This document shows positions 1 to 7,990 of a stretch of 64,000 nucleotides of DNA, in pieces (within the stretch, counting starts at the first letter, position 1; each line of letters opens with the position of its first letter). The stretch covers positions 389,729 through 453,728 of the forward strand of contig JACRMV010000002.1 in assembly GCA_016235025.1 (NCBI GenBank), read 5' to 3'. The stretch is from Rhodocyclales bacterium. GTDB taxonomy: Bacteria > Pseudomonadota > Gammaproteobacteria > Burkholderiales > Rhodocyclaceae. Made by a program: the position numbers and the translations under genes. The notes beneath the pieces are model-generated. The model made no database searches, was not told the DNA's origin, and saw only the letters and a program-made list of their open reading frames with translations.

Positions 1-536
1 GCGCGGCTGAAAATGCAGGTGAAGCTGCGCCAGGCGTGGCGCAACAGGCGGAAGCGGGGGTGCCTGAACGCAGCGCTGCGCCGGATTCGCTGCCGTTGCA
101 ACCCTTGCCCGGAGAGAAGCCGCTGACCAAGCTGGCGACGGGCCGGCTCGCCATGCTGCATCCGGCGGCCCCTGCCTCTATCCCCGCTGCCACGCCGCCA
201 GCCGAGCCTGCGCGGGAACTGGCTCGCAGCCGACCGGCCGCACCGCCGTCGGGCGCCACGCATCATGCCGCCGAGCGCCCGGCGGCTTTCCGTCCGCTGA
301 CTCAGATGGCGGAACGGCATTTTGGCTTGCAGTTGGGCGTGTTCAGCAATCTTGCCAATGCGGAAGACCTGCGCGCCAAGCTGGAGAAAAATGGCATTCC
401 CGCCGTCATCGAGGCGCGGGTGCGTGTCGGCCCCTTCGCCACGCGCGCCGAGGCTGAAGGCGCCCGGGCCAAACTCAAGGAATTGGGGATTGATGACGGC
501 CTGCTGGTCACCATGAAAAACAAGTCCCCATCATGA
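1..536 (+). CDS. SPOR-domain protein, 5' end missing
   Basis: The reading frame is open from the window edge, so the gene starts upstream; a GTG at 36 is only an internal codon candidate. The visible part is a long Pro/Ala-rich linker of about 95 residues. It is followed by a C-terminal SPOR-like domain (from about [10 protein letters not shown], with the paired repeat [19 protein letters not shown]). SPOR domains bind denuded septal peptidoglycan, and such proteins usually have an N-terminal membrane anchor, which would lie outside the window. The linker composition fits a periplasmic spacer. The gene ends 28 bases before ridA on the same strand. The SPOR call is fairly firm; the exact protein (FtsN-like, DedD-like or other) cannot be decided. 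Confidence 0.75.
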   Translation, partial: AAENAGEAAPGVAQQAEAGVPERSAAPDSLPLQPLPGEKPLTKLATGRLAMLHPAAPASIPAATPPAEPARELARSRPAAPPSGATHHAAERPAAFRPLTQMAERHFGLQLGVFSNLANAEDLRAKLEKNGIPAVIEARVRVGPFATRAEAEGARAKLKELGIDDGLLVTMKNKSPS

Positions 537-564
537 CGCTGTTGTTTGCTTCCAAGGAATTTCA

Positions 565-945
565 ATGAATCGAAAAATCATTTCCACCGCTGCCGCGCCG
601 GCTGCCATCGGTACCTATTCGCAAGCCGTCAAAGCCGGTGACACGGTTTACCTTTCCGGCCAGATCGGGCTGGATCCCGCCACCATGCAGATGGTCGAAG
701 GCATCGAGGCGCAGATCGTGCGCGTGTTCGAAAACCTCAAGGCCGTGGCCGCAGCCGCCGGCGGCAGCTTGAACGATGCGGTACGGGTGACGATTTACCT
801 TACCGATCTGGCGCACTTCGCCAAGGTCAATGAAGCCATGGCGCGCTATTTCGATGCGCCCTATCCGGCGCGCGCCGCCGTCGGCGTCAAGGAGTTGCCG
901 CGCGGCGCGCTGGTCGAGGCCGACGCGGTTCTCGTGCTTGGCTGA
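565..945 (+). CDS. ridA: RidA family enamine/imine deaminase
   Basis: This 126-residue protein has the usual RidA (YjgF/YER057c/UK114) length. It shows family landmarks: [11 protein letters not shown] near residue 17, [10 protein letters not shown], the RVTIYLTDL segment, and the C-terminal [11 protein letters not shown] block with the Arg and Glu of the active-site cleft. RidA hydrolyses reactive enamines and imines such as 2-aminoacrylate released by PLP enzymes, in the cytoplasm as a trimer. It lies two bases before the recG start, so the two are probably cotranscribed. The ATG at 565 follows AAGGA. Family confidence is high; the physiological substrate is not shown by sequence. Confidence 0.92.
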   Translation: MNRKIISTAAAPAAIGTYSQAVKAGDTVYLSGQIGLDPATMQMVEGIEAQIVRVFENLKAVAAAAGGSLNDAVRVTIYLTDLAHFAKVNEAMARYFDAPYPARAAVGVKELPRGALVEADAVLVLG

Positions 946-947
946 GT

Positions 948-2984
948 TTGGCTGAAAAGCGCAACAGGAAACCACCGGCCGGCAATACGCTGGCGGCGCG
1001 CCTGACGCGACTGGGTTTGCGCACGGATGCCGACTTCATCCTGCATCTGCCGCTGCGCTACGAAGACGAAACCCGCATCACGCCGATTGCCGCCGCGATT
1101 CCCGGTGTCCCGGCGCAGTTCGAGGTCGAGGTGCTGACGAGCGAAATCGCCTTCCGCCCGCGCCGCCAGCTGGTGGCGCGGGTCAGGGATGCGAGCGGCA
1201 CGCTGACGCTGCGCTTCCTCAATTTCTATCCCAGTCAGCAGAAAGTCCTGCAACCCGGCGCGAGGCTGCGCTTGTTCGGCGAGTTGCGCGACAGCTTTCT
1301 GGGCGACGAGATGATTCATCCGCGCTTCCATGCCGTGGCAGCCGATGCGCCCTTGCCGCAAACCCTGACGCCGGTCTATCCGACCACCGCCTGCCTTGGC
1401 CAGGGCAGCTTGCGCCGCCTGGTTTCGCGCGCGCTGGAACGTGGCGACCTGGGCGATACGCTGCCGGCGGACGTCCTGGCGCAGATGGAATTGCCAGCCT
1501 TCGCCGCCGCAATACGTTTTCTGCATACTCCGCCGCCCGGGGTTTCCGCTGCCATGCTGGAATCACGCCAGCATCCGGCCTGGCGTCGGGTCCAGTTCGA
1601 CGAACTGCTGGCCCAGCAACTCTCCCTGCGCCGCGCCTACACCGCCCGTCGTGCGCGGGGCGCGCCGCAACTCGCGGCTACCGGCACGCTGACGCGGCGT
1701 CTGCTCGCTGCGCTGCCATTCCGCCTAACCGGGGCGCAGCAGCGCGCCTGGCAGGAGATCGCCGCCGACCTGGCCCGGCCACATCCGATGCAGCGCCTGT
1801 TGCAGGGCGATGTCGGCAGCGGCAAGACCATCGTTGCCGCGCTGGCGATGTTGCAGGCAGTCGAAGCCGGACATCAGGCGGCGCTGATGGCGCCTACCGA
1901 AATCCTCGCCGAGCAGCATTACCGCAAGCTCGCCGCCTGGCTGGCGCCGCTCGGGATCGAGGTCGCCTGGCTGAGCGGCAGCCTGAAGAAAAGTGAAAAG
2001 ACCGCTGTTGCCAGAAAAGTCGGCGCTGGCGACACGCCGATCGTCATCGGCACCCATGCCCTGATCGAGGACGGCGTCGAATTCGCGCGGCTCGGCCTCG
2101 CCATTGTCGATGAGCAGCACCGCTTCGGCGTCCGCCAGCGGCTGGCGCTCAAGGAAAAGGGTCGCTTTGCGCACCAGCTCACCATGTCGGCGACGCCAAT
2201 TCCACGCACGCTGGCGATGAGCTATTACGCCGACCTCGATGTCTCGGTGCTCGACGAACTGCCGCCCGGCCGCACCCCGGTGACGACCAAGCTCGTGGCC
2301 GAGGCACGCCGCGATGAGGTGATCGCCCGCGTCCATGCCGCCTGCCGCGCCGGCGGCCAGGCCTACTGGGTCTGTCCGCTGATAGAAGAGAGCGAAGTTT
2401 TACAACTGAAAACCGCAGAAGAAACTTATGCCCGGCTCGCCGCCGAGTTGCCCGATCTGCGGGTCGGCCTCGTTCATGGCCGTCTCAAGGCCGAGGACAA
2501 GGCCGCCGTCATGGCGGCGTTCGCTGCCAACGAAATCCATCTGCTGGTGGCGACCACGGTGATCGAAGTCGGTGTCGATGTGCAAAATGCCAGCCTGATG
2601 GTGATCGAACACGCCGAGCGCTTCGGCCTCGCCCAGTTGCACCAGTTGCGCGGCCGCGTCGGGCGCGGCGCGCGCGCATCGGCCTGCATCCTGATCTATG
2701 CCCAGCCGCTGGGCGAGACAGCGCGGGCGCGGCTCAAGGTGATTTATGAAAACAGCGACGGCTTCGAGATCGCGCGGGAAGACCTGCGACTGCGCGGCCC
2801 CGGCGAATTCATCGGCGCGCGGCAAAGCGGCCTGCCGCTGCTGCGCTATGCCGACCTTGAAGACACTGTCATGGTCGAGCAGGCGCGTCATCTCGCCGAC
2901 ACCCTGCTGCGCGACGCGCCGGAGATTGCCGCTGCGCACCTCGAACGCTGGCTCGGCGGCCGCGCGGAGTTGCTGAAAGCATGA
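948..2984 (+). CDS. recG: ATP-dependent DNA helicase RecG
   Basis: This 678-residue protein has the RecG architecture: an N-terminal wedge/OB domain, then superfamily 2 helicase domains. Visible motifs are Walker A GDVGSGKT (about residue 287), the DEQH box in VDEQHRFGVRQR, SATPIPRTL (motif III), and the C-terminal QLRGRVGRG motif VI. RecG reverses stalled replication forks and branch-migrates Holliday junctions. The predicted start is TTG at 948, two bases after the ridA stop; no better ATG precedes the conserved region. It overlaps the next gene by four bases (ATGA). A copy of the 26-base interspersed motif lies inside it at 2014-2039 and encodes RKVGAGDTP in a variable stretch before VIGTHAL. 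Confidence 0.95.
   Translation: MAEKRNRKPPAGNTLAARLTRLGLRTDADFILHLPLRYEDETRITPIAAAIPGVPAQFEVEVLTSEIAFRPRRQLVARVRDASGTLTLRFLNFYPSQQKVLQPGARLRLFGELRDSFLGDEMIHPRFHAVAADAPLPQTLTPVYPTTACLGQGSLRRLVSRALERGDLGDTLPADVLAQMELPAFAAAIRFLHTPPPGVSAAMLESRQHPAWRRVQFDELLAQQLSLRRAYTARRARGAPQLAATGTLTRRLLAALPFRLTGAQQRAWQEIAADLARPHPMQRLLQGDVGSGKTIVAALAMLQAVEAGHQAALMAPTEILAEQHYRKLAAWLAPLGIEVAWLSGSLKKSEKTAVARKVGAGDTPIVIGTHALIEDGVEFARLGLAIVDEQHRFGVRQRLALKEKGRFAHQLTMSATPIPRTLAMSYYADLDVSVLDELPPGRTPVTTKLVAEARRDEVIARVHAACRAGGQAYWVCPLIEESEVLQLKTAEETYARLAAELPDLRVGLVHGRLKAEDKAAVMAAFAANEIHLLVATTVIEVGVDVQNASLMVIEHAERFGLAQLHQLRGRVGRGARASACILIYAQPLGETARARLKVIYENSDGFEIAREDLRLRGPGEFIGARQSGLPLLRYADLEDTVMVEQARHLADTLLRDAPEIAAAHLERWLGGRAELLKA
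2014..2039 (+). repeat. 26-base interspersed motif, copy 1 (in recG)
   Basis: Matches 24 of 26 positions of the consensus AAAAAGTCGGCGCTGG + YRAYACGGCG. It reads forward in the gene as RKVGAGDTP. See the finding on this motif. Confidence 0.7.
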
Positions 2985-4264
2985 GCCGGCCGGCCGAGCT
3001 GTTGTGTCAACGACGTTTTCTGCCGCTGTTCATCACCCAGTTCCTCGGCGCGCTGAATGACAACGTACTGAAGAATGCGCTGATCGTCCTGTTCACCTTC
3101 CAGGCCGCCGGCTGGACCACGCTGGCGCCGGGGATTCTCGCCAATCTCGCGGCGGGAATTTTCATCCTGCCGTTTTTCCTCTTCTCCGCCACCGCCGGGC
3201 AGCTTGCCGACAAGGTCGACAAGGCGTTTCTGGCGCGCCTGGTCAAGCAGCTCGAAATCCTCATCGTCGGCGTGGCGGGCCTCGGCTTTGCCTTGCAGAG
3301 CCTGGAAATCCTGCTGGCATCGCTGTTCCTGCTCGGGTTGCATTCCACGCTCTTCGGCCCGGTCAAATACGCGATCCTGCCGCAACACCTGAAACCCGCC
3401 GAGCTCATCGCCGGCAATGCGCTGGTCGAGAGCGGGACGTTCGTCGCCATCCTCGCCGGCACCCTGCTTGGCGGCCTGCTTGCCGCCGTGCCCGGCGCCA
3501 GGCTGTGGATCACGGTGGCGGGGCTCGTCATCGCCGTGCTCGGCTTGCTTGCCGCCCGCGCGATTCCGCCCGCCGTGCCGCCAGCGCCGACTTTATCGAT
3601 CAATCGCAACGTCTTTGCCGAAACCGCCCATATCCTGGGCCTGGCGCGGGAGAATCGTCCGGTGTTCGGCGCGATTTTCGGCATTTCCTGGTTCTGGCTG
3701 TATGGTGCGGTTTTCCTGGCGCAGATCCCGGCCTATGCCAAAACCATTCTTGGCGGTGACGAAACGAGTGTCACGCTGCTGCTCACCGCCTTCATCGTCG
3801 GCATCGGCGCGGGTTCCATGCTGTGCGAGCGGCTCACCCGGAATCACGCCGCTCGCAGCCTCAAGCTGGTTCTGCCCGGCGGGCTGGGGCTCTCCGTCTT
3901 CGCGCTCGATCTGTACTTCGCTTCGCAGCATGTCGTACCCGGCAGCGCGGCGGCCGGTGCACTGGCCTTGCTCGATGTGCCGGGAATCGTCCGCGTCCTC
4001 GTTGATCTCACCTTGCTCGGCCTGTGCGGCGGCCTGTTTACCGTGCCGCTCTACACCCGACTGCAACAGGCCAGCGCGCCCGCGCAGCGTGCGCGGATGA
4101 TCGCCGCCAACAACATCATGAACGCCCTCTTCATGGTTGTCGGCAGCCTCGGCGCCGCAACCTTGCTTGCCGCCGGCGGGTCGATTCCGGCGCTCTTCGC
4201 GGTGCTTGCCGTGGGCAACGGGGCGGCGCTGCTTGCGCTGCGCCATGCCGGCGTCAGAGGCTGA
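2981..4264 (+). CDS. MFS transporter, LplT-like
   Basis: A 427-residue integral membrane protein with about twelve hydrophobic segments. The N-terminus (FITQFLGALNDNVLKNALIVL) and the FGPVKYAILPQHL segment resemble LplT, the lysophospholipid flippase of the major facilitator superfamily, and its stand-alone relatives. LplT moves 2-acyl lysophospholipids inward for reacylation; that activity is an inference from similarity here. The acyltransferase domain with which it is sometimes fused (Aas) is not present. The start ATG overlaps the recG stop (ATGA). A reverse-oriented copy of the 26-base motif falls at 3571-3596, in the loop between the two halves of the protein. Confidence 0.8.
   Translation: MSRPAELLCQRRFLPLFITQFLGALNDNVLKNALIVLFTFQAAGWTTLAPGILANLAAGIFILPFFLFSATAGQLADKVDKAFLARLVKQLEILIVGVAGLGFALQSLEILLASLFLLGLHSTLFGPVKYAILPQHLKPAELIAGNALVESGTFVAILAGTLLGGLLAAVPGARLWITVAGLVIAVLGLLAARAIPPAVPPAPTLSINRNVFAETAHILGLARENRPVFGAIFGISWFWLYGAVFLAQIPAYAKTILGGDETSVTLLLTAFIVGIGAGSMLCERLTRNHAARSLKLVLPGGLGLSVFALDLYFASQHVVPGSAAAGALALLDVPGIVRVLVDLTLLGLCGGLFTVPLYTRLQQASAPAQRARMIAANNIMNALFMVVGSLGAATLLAAGGSIPALFAVLAVGNGAALLALRHAGVRG
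3571..3596 (-). repeat. 26-base interspersed motif, copy 2 (in MFS gene)
   Basis: Reverse complement matches 24 of 26 consensus positions. In the host gene it is read backwards as PAVPPAPTL. Confidence 0.7.
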
Positions 4265-4273
4265 TTGCCTGCC

Positions 4274-5590
4274 ATGTCTGCGTCATCGAACCCCACCCTG
4301 GCCGATCATAATTGCCGGCAATTCGTGCTGTTCCGGGTACTGTTCAATGCGCGCTTCTATTACCCGGTGCTGGCGATCCTGTTTCTCGATCTGGGACTCA
4401 GCGCCACCGAGTACACGCTGCTGAACTTCGCCTGGGCGCTGGTCATCGTGGTGGCGGAAGTGCCCTCCGGCGCCCTGGCCGATCGTATCGGCCGCCGGCC
4501 GCTGGTCATCGCCGCCGGCGCCTGCATGGTGGCGGAAATGCTGGTGCTGGGCGCGGCGCCGCAAAACGGCGGACTGCTGCTGTTCCTGTTCTGCCTGCTC
4601 AACCGCATCCTGAGCGGACTGGCCGAGGCGCTGGCCAGCGGCGCCGATGAGTCTCTGGCGTTCGATGCGCTGGCCAGCGAAGGACGCCGTGACGAATGGC
4701 CCGCCGTGCTGGCCAGGGTGATGCGCTGGCAGTCGGCGGGGACGGTGGTCGCCATGCTGGTGGGCAGCGCCATCTACGACCCGCATCTGCTCAACCGCCT
4801 GGCCGCTGCTGCGGGATTTGGCTTCCGGTTTGAACTGGCGGCCACGCTGCGTTTCCCCATCTACCTCAACCTGATCACCGCGCTGGCGGTGCTGCTTGTC
4901 AGCCTGAGCATGCGGGAACCCTCCCGCCACGATGCGCCGGCCCTGCCGGCGGCGTATCCCGTCTGGCACTCCGTGCTGGAAGCCGGCGCCTGGATTATCC
5001 GTACGCCCTTGGCTTTGTTCGTCATCATTGGCGGGCTGCTGATCGACAGCGTGATCCGGCTTTTCCTCACCTTCGGTAGCGCTTACTTTCGCCTGATCGA
5101 CCTGCCTGAGGCCAGTTATGGCTTCATCGGCGCTGGAATGGCCGGGATAGGCATGGTCATTTCCCCGCTGGCGCGGCGCCTGGTGCAAGGTGGCTCCGTG
5201 GCGCGCTGCTATGGCATCCTGGCGCTTCTGACCTGGCTCGGCTTGCTGGGGATCGCGCTGAATATCCCGTTCTGGGGCGCGGTGTTCGCCTTGCCCCTGG
5301 CGGCCATCATTGCCGCGGTCGGCTTCGCGGTCTCCCACTACCTGAACGTCATCGTCGATGCCCATCACCGCGCCACGGTGCTTTCCTTCAAGGGTTTGGC
5401 GTTCAACCTGGGCTATGGCTTCATCAGCCTGCTCTTCGCCCTGGCGCTGCGCGCCAGCCGCGATAGCGGCCGCGCGACAGAGGGTCTCGCCGACGCTTTG
5501 GCGCTGCTGCCGCTCTGGTTCGCCGGCACTATGCTGCTGCTGGGGTTGCTGTTCTGGCGCCATCGGGCGGTACTGCGGCGGTGGTATTGA
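4274..5590 (+). CDS. MFS transporter
   Basis: A hydrophobic protein of about 438 residues with roughly twelve membrane segments and the MFS motif A signature between helices 2 and 3 (ALADRIGRRPLVIA). The substrate is not recognisable. I chose the ATG at 4274; a TTG at 4265 would add three residues. It lies ten bases after the previous MFS gene, so the two transporters probably share a transcript with recG. The last segment ends with a basic tail (WRHRAVLRRWY). It marks the left boundary of the accessory region: after the stop at 5590 the gene content changes to toxin-antitoxin modules. Confidence 0.8.
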   Translation: MSASSNPTLADHNCRQFVLFRVLFNARFYYPVLAILFLDLGLSATEYTLLNFAWALVIVVAEVPSGALADRIGRRPLVIAAGACMVAEMLVLGAAPQNGGLLLFLFCLLNRILSGLAEALASGADESLAFDALASEGRRDEWPAVLARVMRWQSAGTVVAMLVGSAIYDPHLLNRLAAAAGFGFRFELAATLRFPIYLNLITALAVLLVSLSMREPSRHDAPALPAAYPVWHSVLEAGAWIIRTPLALFVIIGGLLIDSVIRLFLTFGSAYFRLIDLPEASYGFIGAGMAGIGMVISPLARRLVQGGSVARCYGILALLTWLGLLGIALNIPFWGAVFALPLAAIIAAVGFAVSHYLNVIVDAHHRATVLSFKGLAFNLGYGFISLLFALALRASRDSGRATEGLADALALLPLWFAGTMLLLGLLFWRHRAVLRRWY

Positions 5591-5705
5591 GCGACGGCTC
5601 CGGCACAACAGGGTGAGGCGTCGACAGGTCAGATTCATCTTCCCGGTGTGACCTTTGTCGTCACCCCGGCGCAGGCTGGATTGCTGGACAACTGGAGAGC
5701 AGTTC

Positions 5706-5724
5706 TGTACAGTAATGCGTACAT
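5706..5724 (+). promoter_or_regulatory. probable YefM operator
   Basis: A perfect TGTACA hexamer (5706-5711) and a second GTAC-centred site (CGTACAT, 5718-5724) have centres 12 bases apart, 17 bases before the yefM start. In E. coli the YefM-YoeB complex binds two TGTACA palindromes with the same 12-base spacing, so autoregulation is likely. Confidence 0.7.
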
Positions 5725-5740
5725 ATCTGGAGCCATAAAC

Positions 5741-5992
5741 ATGGATGCAATGACCTATACCGCCGTTCGCGCCAACCTCGCCAGCACAATGGACAGAGTT
5801 TGCAATGACCACGAAGCCCTGATTATTACGCGCAACGGCGAGCAGGCCGTGGTGATGCTCTCGCTCGAAGACTTCAAGGCTCTTGAGGAAACAGCCTACC
5901 TGTTGCGTACGCCCGCTAACGCCAGGCGCCTTCTCTCGGCGGCCGCACAACTGAACACCGGCAAAGGCGTTGAGCGGAAGCTCACCAAGTGA
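5741..5992 (+). CDS. yefM: antitoxin of the YefM/Phd family
   Basis: An 83-residue antitoxin starting at MDAMTYTAVRANLAS. The N-terminal Phd/YefM DNA-binding fold is visible in ANLASTMDRVCNDHEALIITRNGEQAVVMLSLEDF, and the C-terminal tail would wrap YoeB. The reading frame is open further upstream to 5648, but the ATG at 5741 matches the family length and lies after a two-site TGTACA operator. Its stop overlaps the yoeB start (GTGA), the usual coupled arrangement. The YefM-YoeB complex represses its own promoter. The module is on the plus strand, opposite to the cassette genes that follow. Confidence 0.9.
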   Translation: MDAMTYTAVRANLASTMDRVCNDHEALIITRNGEQAVVMLSLEDFKALEETAYLLRTPANARRLLSAAAQLNTGKGVERKLTK

Positions 5993-6243
5993 AGCTGATT
6001 TTCGCGGACGAAGCATGGGAAGACTATCTCCATTGGCAAAAGCAGGACAAGCGCATGGTCGAGCGAATCAATCAGCTGATACGAGAAACACAGCGTGAAC
6101 CCTTTACGGGCGTAGGAAAGCCCGAAGCGTTGAAGCATGCGCTGTCGGGATACTGGTCACGCCGCATAACGGACGAGCACCGCATGGTGTACCGCATCGA
6201 AGGCGGTGCGCTTCTAATCGCTCAATTGCGTTTCCATTACTGA
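5989..6243 (+). CDS. yoeB: toxin YoeB, mRNA interferase
   Basis: An 84-residue protein of standard YoeB length. It shows WEDYLHWQKQDKRMVERIN, GKPEALKHALSGYWSRRI, DEHRMVYRI and the C-terminal RFHY. By family knowledge the catalytic residues are the Glu in GKPEALK, an Arg of the SRRITDEHR segment and the penultimate His, and all are present. YoeB binds the ribosomal A site and cleaves mRNA during translation; YefM neutralises it. The start is GTG at 5989, overlapping the yefM stop by four bases. It looks intact. Confidence 0.93.
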   Translation: MKLIFADEAWEDYLHWQKQDKRMVERINQLIRETQREPFTGVGKPEALKHALSGYWSRRITDEHRMVYRIEGGALLIAQLRFHY

Positions 6244-6273
6244 GACCTCCAGCGCCCCCCCCCGACGAATAGA

Positions 6274-6330
6274 GTTAAGCGGGCGGCGCGGCTTCATCGC
6301 GCAGCGTCCGTGTGGAATGATGGGTGCGGC
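6274..6330 (-). repeat. degenerate attC-like site A
   Basis: Read on the minus strand it has GCCGCAC as a weakened R'' box, a spacer similar to that of site B (CCATCATTCCA against CCGTCGTTCCA), and the core hairpin GCTGCGCGATGAAGCCGCGC shared with site D. The far arm is degraded. It lies directly after the tumE-tumA cassette. Confidence 0.5.
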
Positions 6331-6348
6331 CGCTTGCACACCACCACG

Positions 6349-6696
6349 CTAAGCGGCTTGCAATAGAAACTCGACTTTCACAGCCTCATACGGAAAAACG
6401 ATGTGACCGTCCTCCGTTTTGCTCAGCACTCCAGCGTTAAGCAGCGCCGTGACATCGCCGTGCACGGCCTTTACGTCGCGTTCAGCGCGGCGTGCGGCCT
6501 CGCGTATGGACACCGGCCCTGCGCCGCAAAGCACCTTGAGTAGTTCCCATCGTTTTTCAGTCAGCACCCTCCAAAGCAACTCGGGAGTGGCAAAGCTGAT
6601 CCGCGCAGTCTTCTGAGCTTTTCCGGTCTCCCAGGCGTGTGCAAAGTCAGCCATGGAATCGGCAGGGGTTCGCACATCAAGAGTTACTGTTTTCAT
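6349..6696 (-). CDS. tumA: HTH antitoxin/regulator, TumA-like
   Basis: About 115 residues from MKTVTLDVRTPADSM, chosen because GAGGTGG lies just upstream of this ATG. The central part (WELLKVLCGAGPVSIREAARRAERDVKAVHGDVTALLNAGVL) is a winged-helix DNA-binding domain like the HVO_A0114-type MarR-related regulators that accompany DUF6516/TumE toxins. It follows tumE and overlaps it by 20 bases. I infer that it neutralises TumE and represses the pair through the palindrome at 6972-6993. The pairing is characteristic; the individual name is less certain. Confidence 0.72.
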   Translation of the reverse strand: MKTVTLDVRTPADSMADFAHAWETGKAQKTARISFATPELLWRVLTEKRWELLKVLCGAGPVSIREAARRAERDVKAVHGDVTALLNAGVLSKTEDGHIVFPYEAVKVEFLLQAA

Positions 6697-6973
6697 GGTT
6701 CCACCTCGCAATATCCTTCTGGAAGTCGGCGATCAACCGATCCGGCGTAGTAAAAGCATAGGCACTTTCCTTTTTGCCGAAATGCCGGTGATCGCCCTTC
6801 CCGACTTCGTTGTCGTAGCGCAGAACGCATTCTCCACGTACGACATAGGCCAGCCTGTATTTGAACGCGTGTGCCGACCCATCGAGCGGCTTCGGAAGGC
6901 GCCACAGTACTAATTCCGCGAACGCAGACTCTGAGTAGACGATACGAGTACCAACAAGCTGAACGGCTTTCAT
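6677..6973 (-). CDS. tumE: TumE-type toxin (DUF6516 family)
   Basis: A 98-residue protein starting MKAVQLVGTRIVYSESAFAE. The pattern ELVLWRLPKPLDGSAHAFKYRL, VLRYDNEVGKGDHRHFG and DRLIADFQKDI matches the DUF6516 proteins annotated as TumE toxins, including the conserved Asp-Asn...Gly-Asp-His-Arg-His segment. It is the first gene of a two-gene cassette with the HTH gene. The ATG at 6973 lies inside a perfect palindrome, so translation start and operator overlap. The cassette is bounded by attC-like sites B (upstream) and A (downstream). The molecular target is not evident from sequence. Confidence 0.75.
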   Translation of the reverse strand: MKAVQLVGTRIVYSESAFAELVLWRLPKPLDGSAHAFKYRLAYVVRGECVLRYDNEVGKGDHRHFGKKESAYAFTTPDRLIADFQKDIARWNHENSNS

Positions 6974-6993
6974 GTTGGAGATAGTGCCAACAT
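6972..6993. promoter_or_regulatory. palindromic operator overlapping the tumE start
   Basis: Perfect inverted repeat ATGTTGG - 8 bases - CCAACAT. The tumE start codon forms one edge. Position and symmetry suggest the binding site of the TumA-like HTH protein. Confidence 0.55.
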
Positions 6994-7039
6994 GCGTAAC
7001 CGTTGTCAATCAGTCCAACGCTATGCACAGCGACAAGAG

Positions 7040-7108
7040 GCCGAACGTTCAAGTTCAGGGAGCTGCGCAGGTCTTATTGCGCAGCCCCCCTGGAACGACG
7101 GGTTCGGC
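7040..7108 (-). repeat. attC site B (integron cassette recombination site)
   Basis: An imperfect inverted repeat of 69 bases, ended by GCCGAAC (7040-7046) and GTTCGGC (7102-7108), with inner arms CTGCGCA around a short loop. This is the R''/L''/L'/R' plan of integron attC sites. It sits between brnA and tumE, both on the minus strand, so each toxin-antitoxin pair forms one cassette. Confidence 0.75.
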
Positions 7109-7115
7109 CACCTAT

Positions 7116-7415
7116 CTATGCGCTGCGGGAATGGCGCGCTACGTACTGACGCAGCACACCATCCATGCGCGATTGCCAGCCTTCGCCCGTGGACTTGAAG
7201 TAGGCAACGACCTCGGGGCTGTAGCGCACCGACACCAGCAGCTTCTTGTTTTCAGATTTTGGTCGCCCACGCAACGATCGCAAGGGAACCATAGCTCTTA
7301 GCTGAGCAGGTGTAAGTGGCTGTGCATCGGGGTCGCTTTTGGCTGCCTCGGTAATGGCCTTGTCTTCGGCTGCGGTAGGCATGCGAACAGCAGGTCGCTT
7401 AGAGGCTTTGGACAT
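7116..7415 (-). CDS. brnA: antitoxin BrnA
   Basis: A 99-residue protein ending in the ribbon-helix-helix region typical of BrnA (RPKSENKKLLVSVRYSPEVVAYFKSTGEGWQSRMDGVLRQYV). The N-terminal half (RMPTAAEDKAITEAAKSDPDAQPLT) is the BrnT-binding region. BrnA binds BrnT and represses the operon. The start overlaps the brnT end by 17 bases, and the stop lies only eight bases from attC site B. It looks intact. Confidence 0.9.
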   Translation of the reverse strand: MSKASKRPAVRMPTAAEDKAITEAAKSDPDAQPLTPAQLRAMVPLRSLRGRPKSENKKLLVSVRYSPEVVAYFKSTGEGWQSRMDGVLRQYVARHSRSA

Positions 7416-7668
7416 AATGCTTTACCTCACGACGATTGGCGCGGCGAAAGCTGATGATTCTTCGCACATTGCCACGATTTACAAAGGCCACGTAGCACAG
7501 GATTTCGGTATTTGGAGTGAGTGCGATCATTCGCATCTCGTTGTATTCGAACCGTTCATCAACCCATGCCAGCGCAACATCCCAGTCAAGTTCGGCCGCC
7601 ATGAGCAAGGACACGCCGTGTTTCGCCTGGTTTGCCTCATCCTTGGCTGGATCGAATTCGATACGCAC
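7399..7668 (-). CDS. brnT: toxin BrnT
   Basis: An 89-residue RelE-fold ribonuclease. Visible landmarks are FDPAKDEANQAKHGVSLLMA, DERFEYNEMRMIALTPNTE and the C-terminal IISFRRANRREVKHY, all typical of BrnT. It cleaves RNA and halts translation until neutralised by BrnA. The best start is GTG at 7668. A promoter with TTGACA lies so close that the transcript may be nearly leaderless. The brnT-brnA pair is one cassette: its upstream edge is the attC half-site at 7727-7736 and its downstream edge is site B. Confidence 0.9.
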   Translation of the reverse strand: MRIEFDPAKDEANQAKHGVSLLMAAELDWDVALAWVDERFEYNEMRMIALTPNTEILCYVAFVNRGNVRRIISFRRANRREVKHYVQSL

Positions 7669-7673
7669 GCATT

Positions 7674-7703
7674 ACTGTAGCTACAATAATTGCAATTGTC
7701 AAA
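7674..7703 (-). promoter_or_regulatory. promoter of brnTA
   Basis: On the minus strand TTGACA (7703-7698) is followed after 18 bases by TACAGT (7679-7674). The expected start point is within a few bases of the GTG of brnT. Confidence 0.55.
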
Positions 7704-7726
7704 CAGGCGAAGGTGGGCGTTTCTAT

Positions 7727-7843
7727 GAGGCCGAACGACGCTGTAGAAAAAGTCTTTCATGCCCGCATTCTGCGGTTAACCAAATGGAATAACAAGGCTC
7801 CAAGGAGAAGTTCCTTTTGAGAGACTTACATGGCCCGCTACAA
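7727..7843 (+). mobile_element. left end of an IS1182-type element abutting an attC half-site
   Basis: GAGGCCGAAC (7727-7736) is the R' box of an attC site read on the minus strand. The IS end GCTGTAGAAAAA starts at 7740, and the next 90 bases closely resemble 11519-11609. At 7830 ATGGCCCGCTACAAG encodes MARYK, the usual first residues of IS1182-family transposases, but the frame is lost right after. The stretch 7844-7990 has no recognisable gene; one frame ends with GGKVLSEASKRTAILG and a stop, which I do not recognise. The matching right end is at 9934-9945. Confidence 0.6.
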
Positions 7844-7990
7844 GAACGACCGTACAGGCGCCAGCGCCTATCCGGCGGCAAGGTGCTCTCGGAGGCCAGC
7901 AAGCGGACGGCCATCCTCGGCATGACACCGCCCCAGATCGTCTACCGCATCCTGACGCGAATATCGAAGTGAAGAAATTTAGGAACGACC

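Noticed and set aside
5657..5690. CGTCACCCCGGCGCAGGCTGG, like the start of a common proteobacterial palindromic repeat (shown here with a break: CGTCACCCCGGCG, CAGGCTGG)
   Set aside because: Only one weak arm is visible, with no second half; not enough to call a repeat.
4283..6016. A 577-codon minus-strand frame opposite the second MFS gene and yefM
   Set aside because: Gln/Arg/Gly-rich antisense shadow without any recognisable domain.
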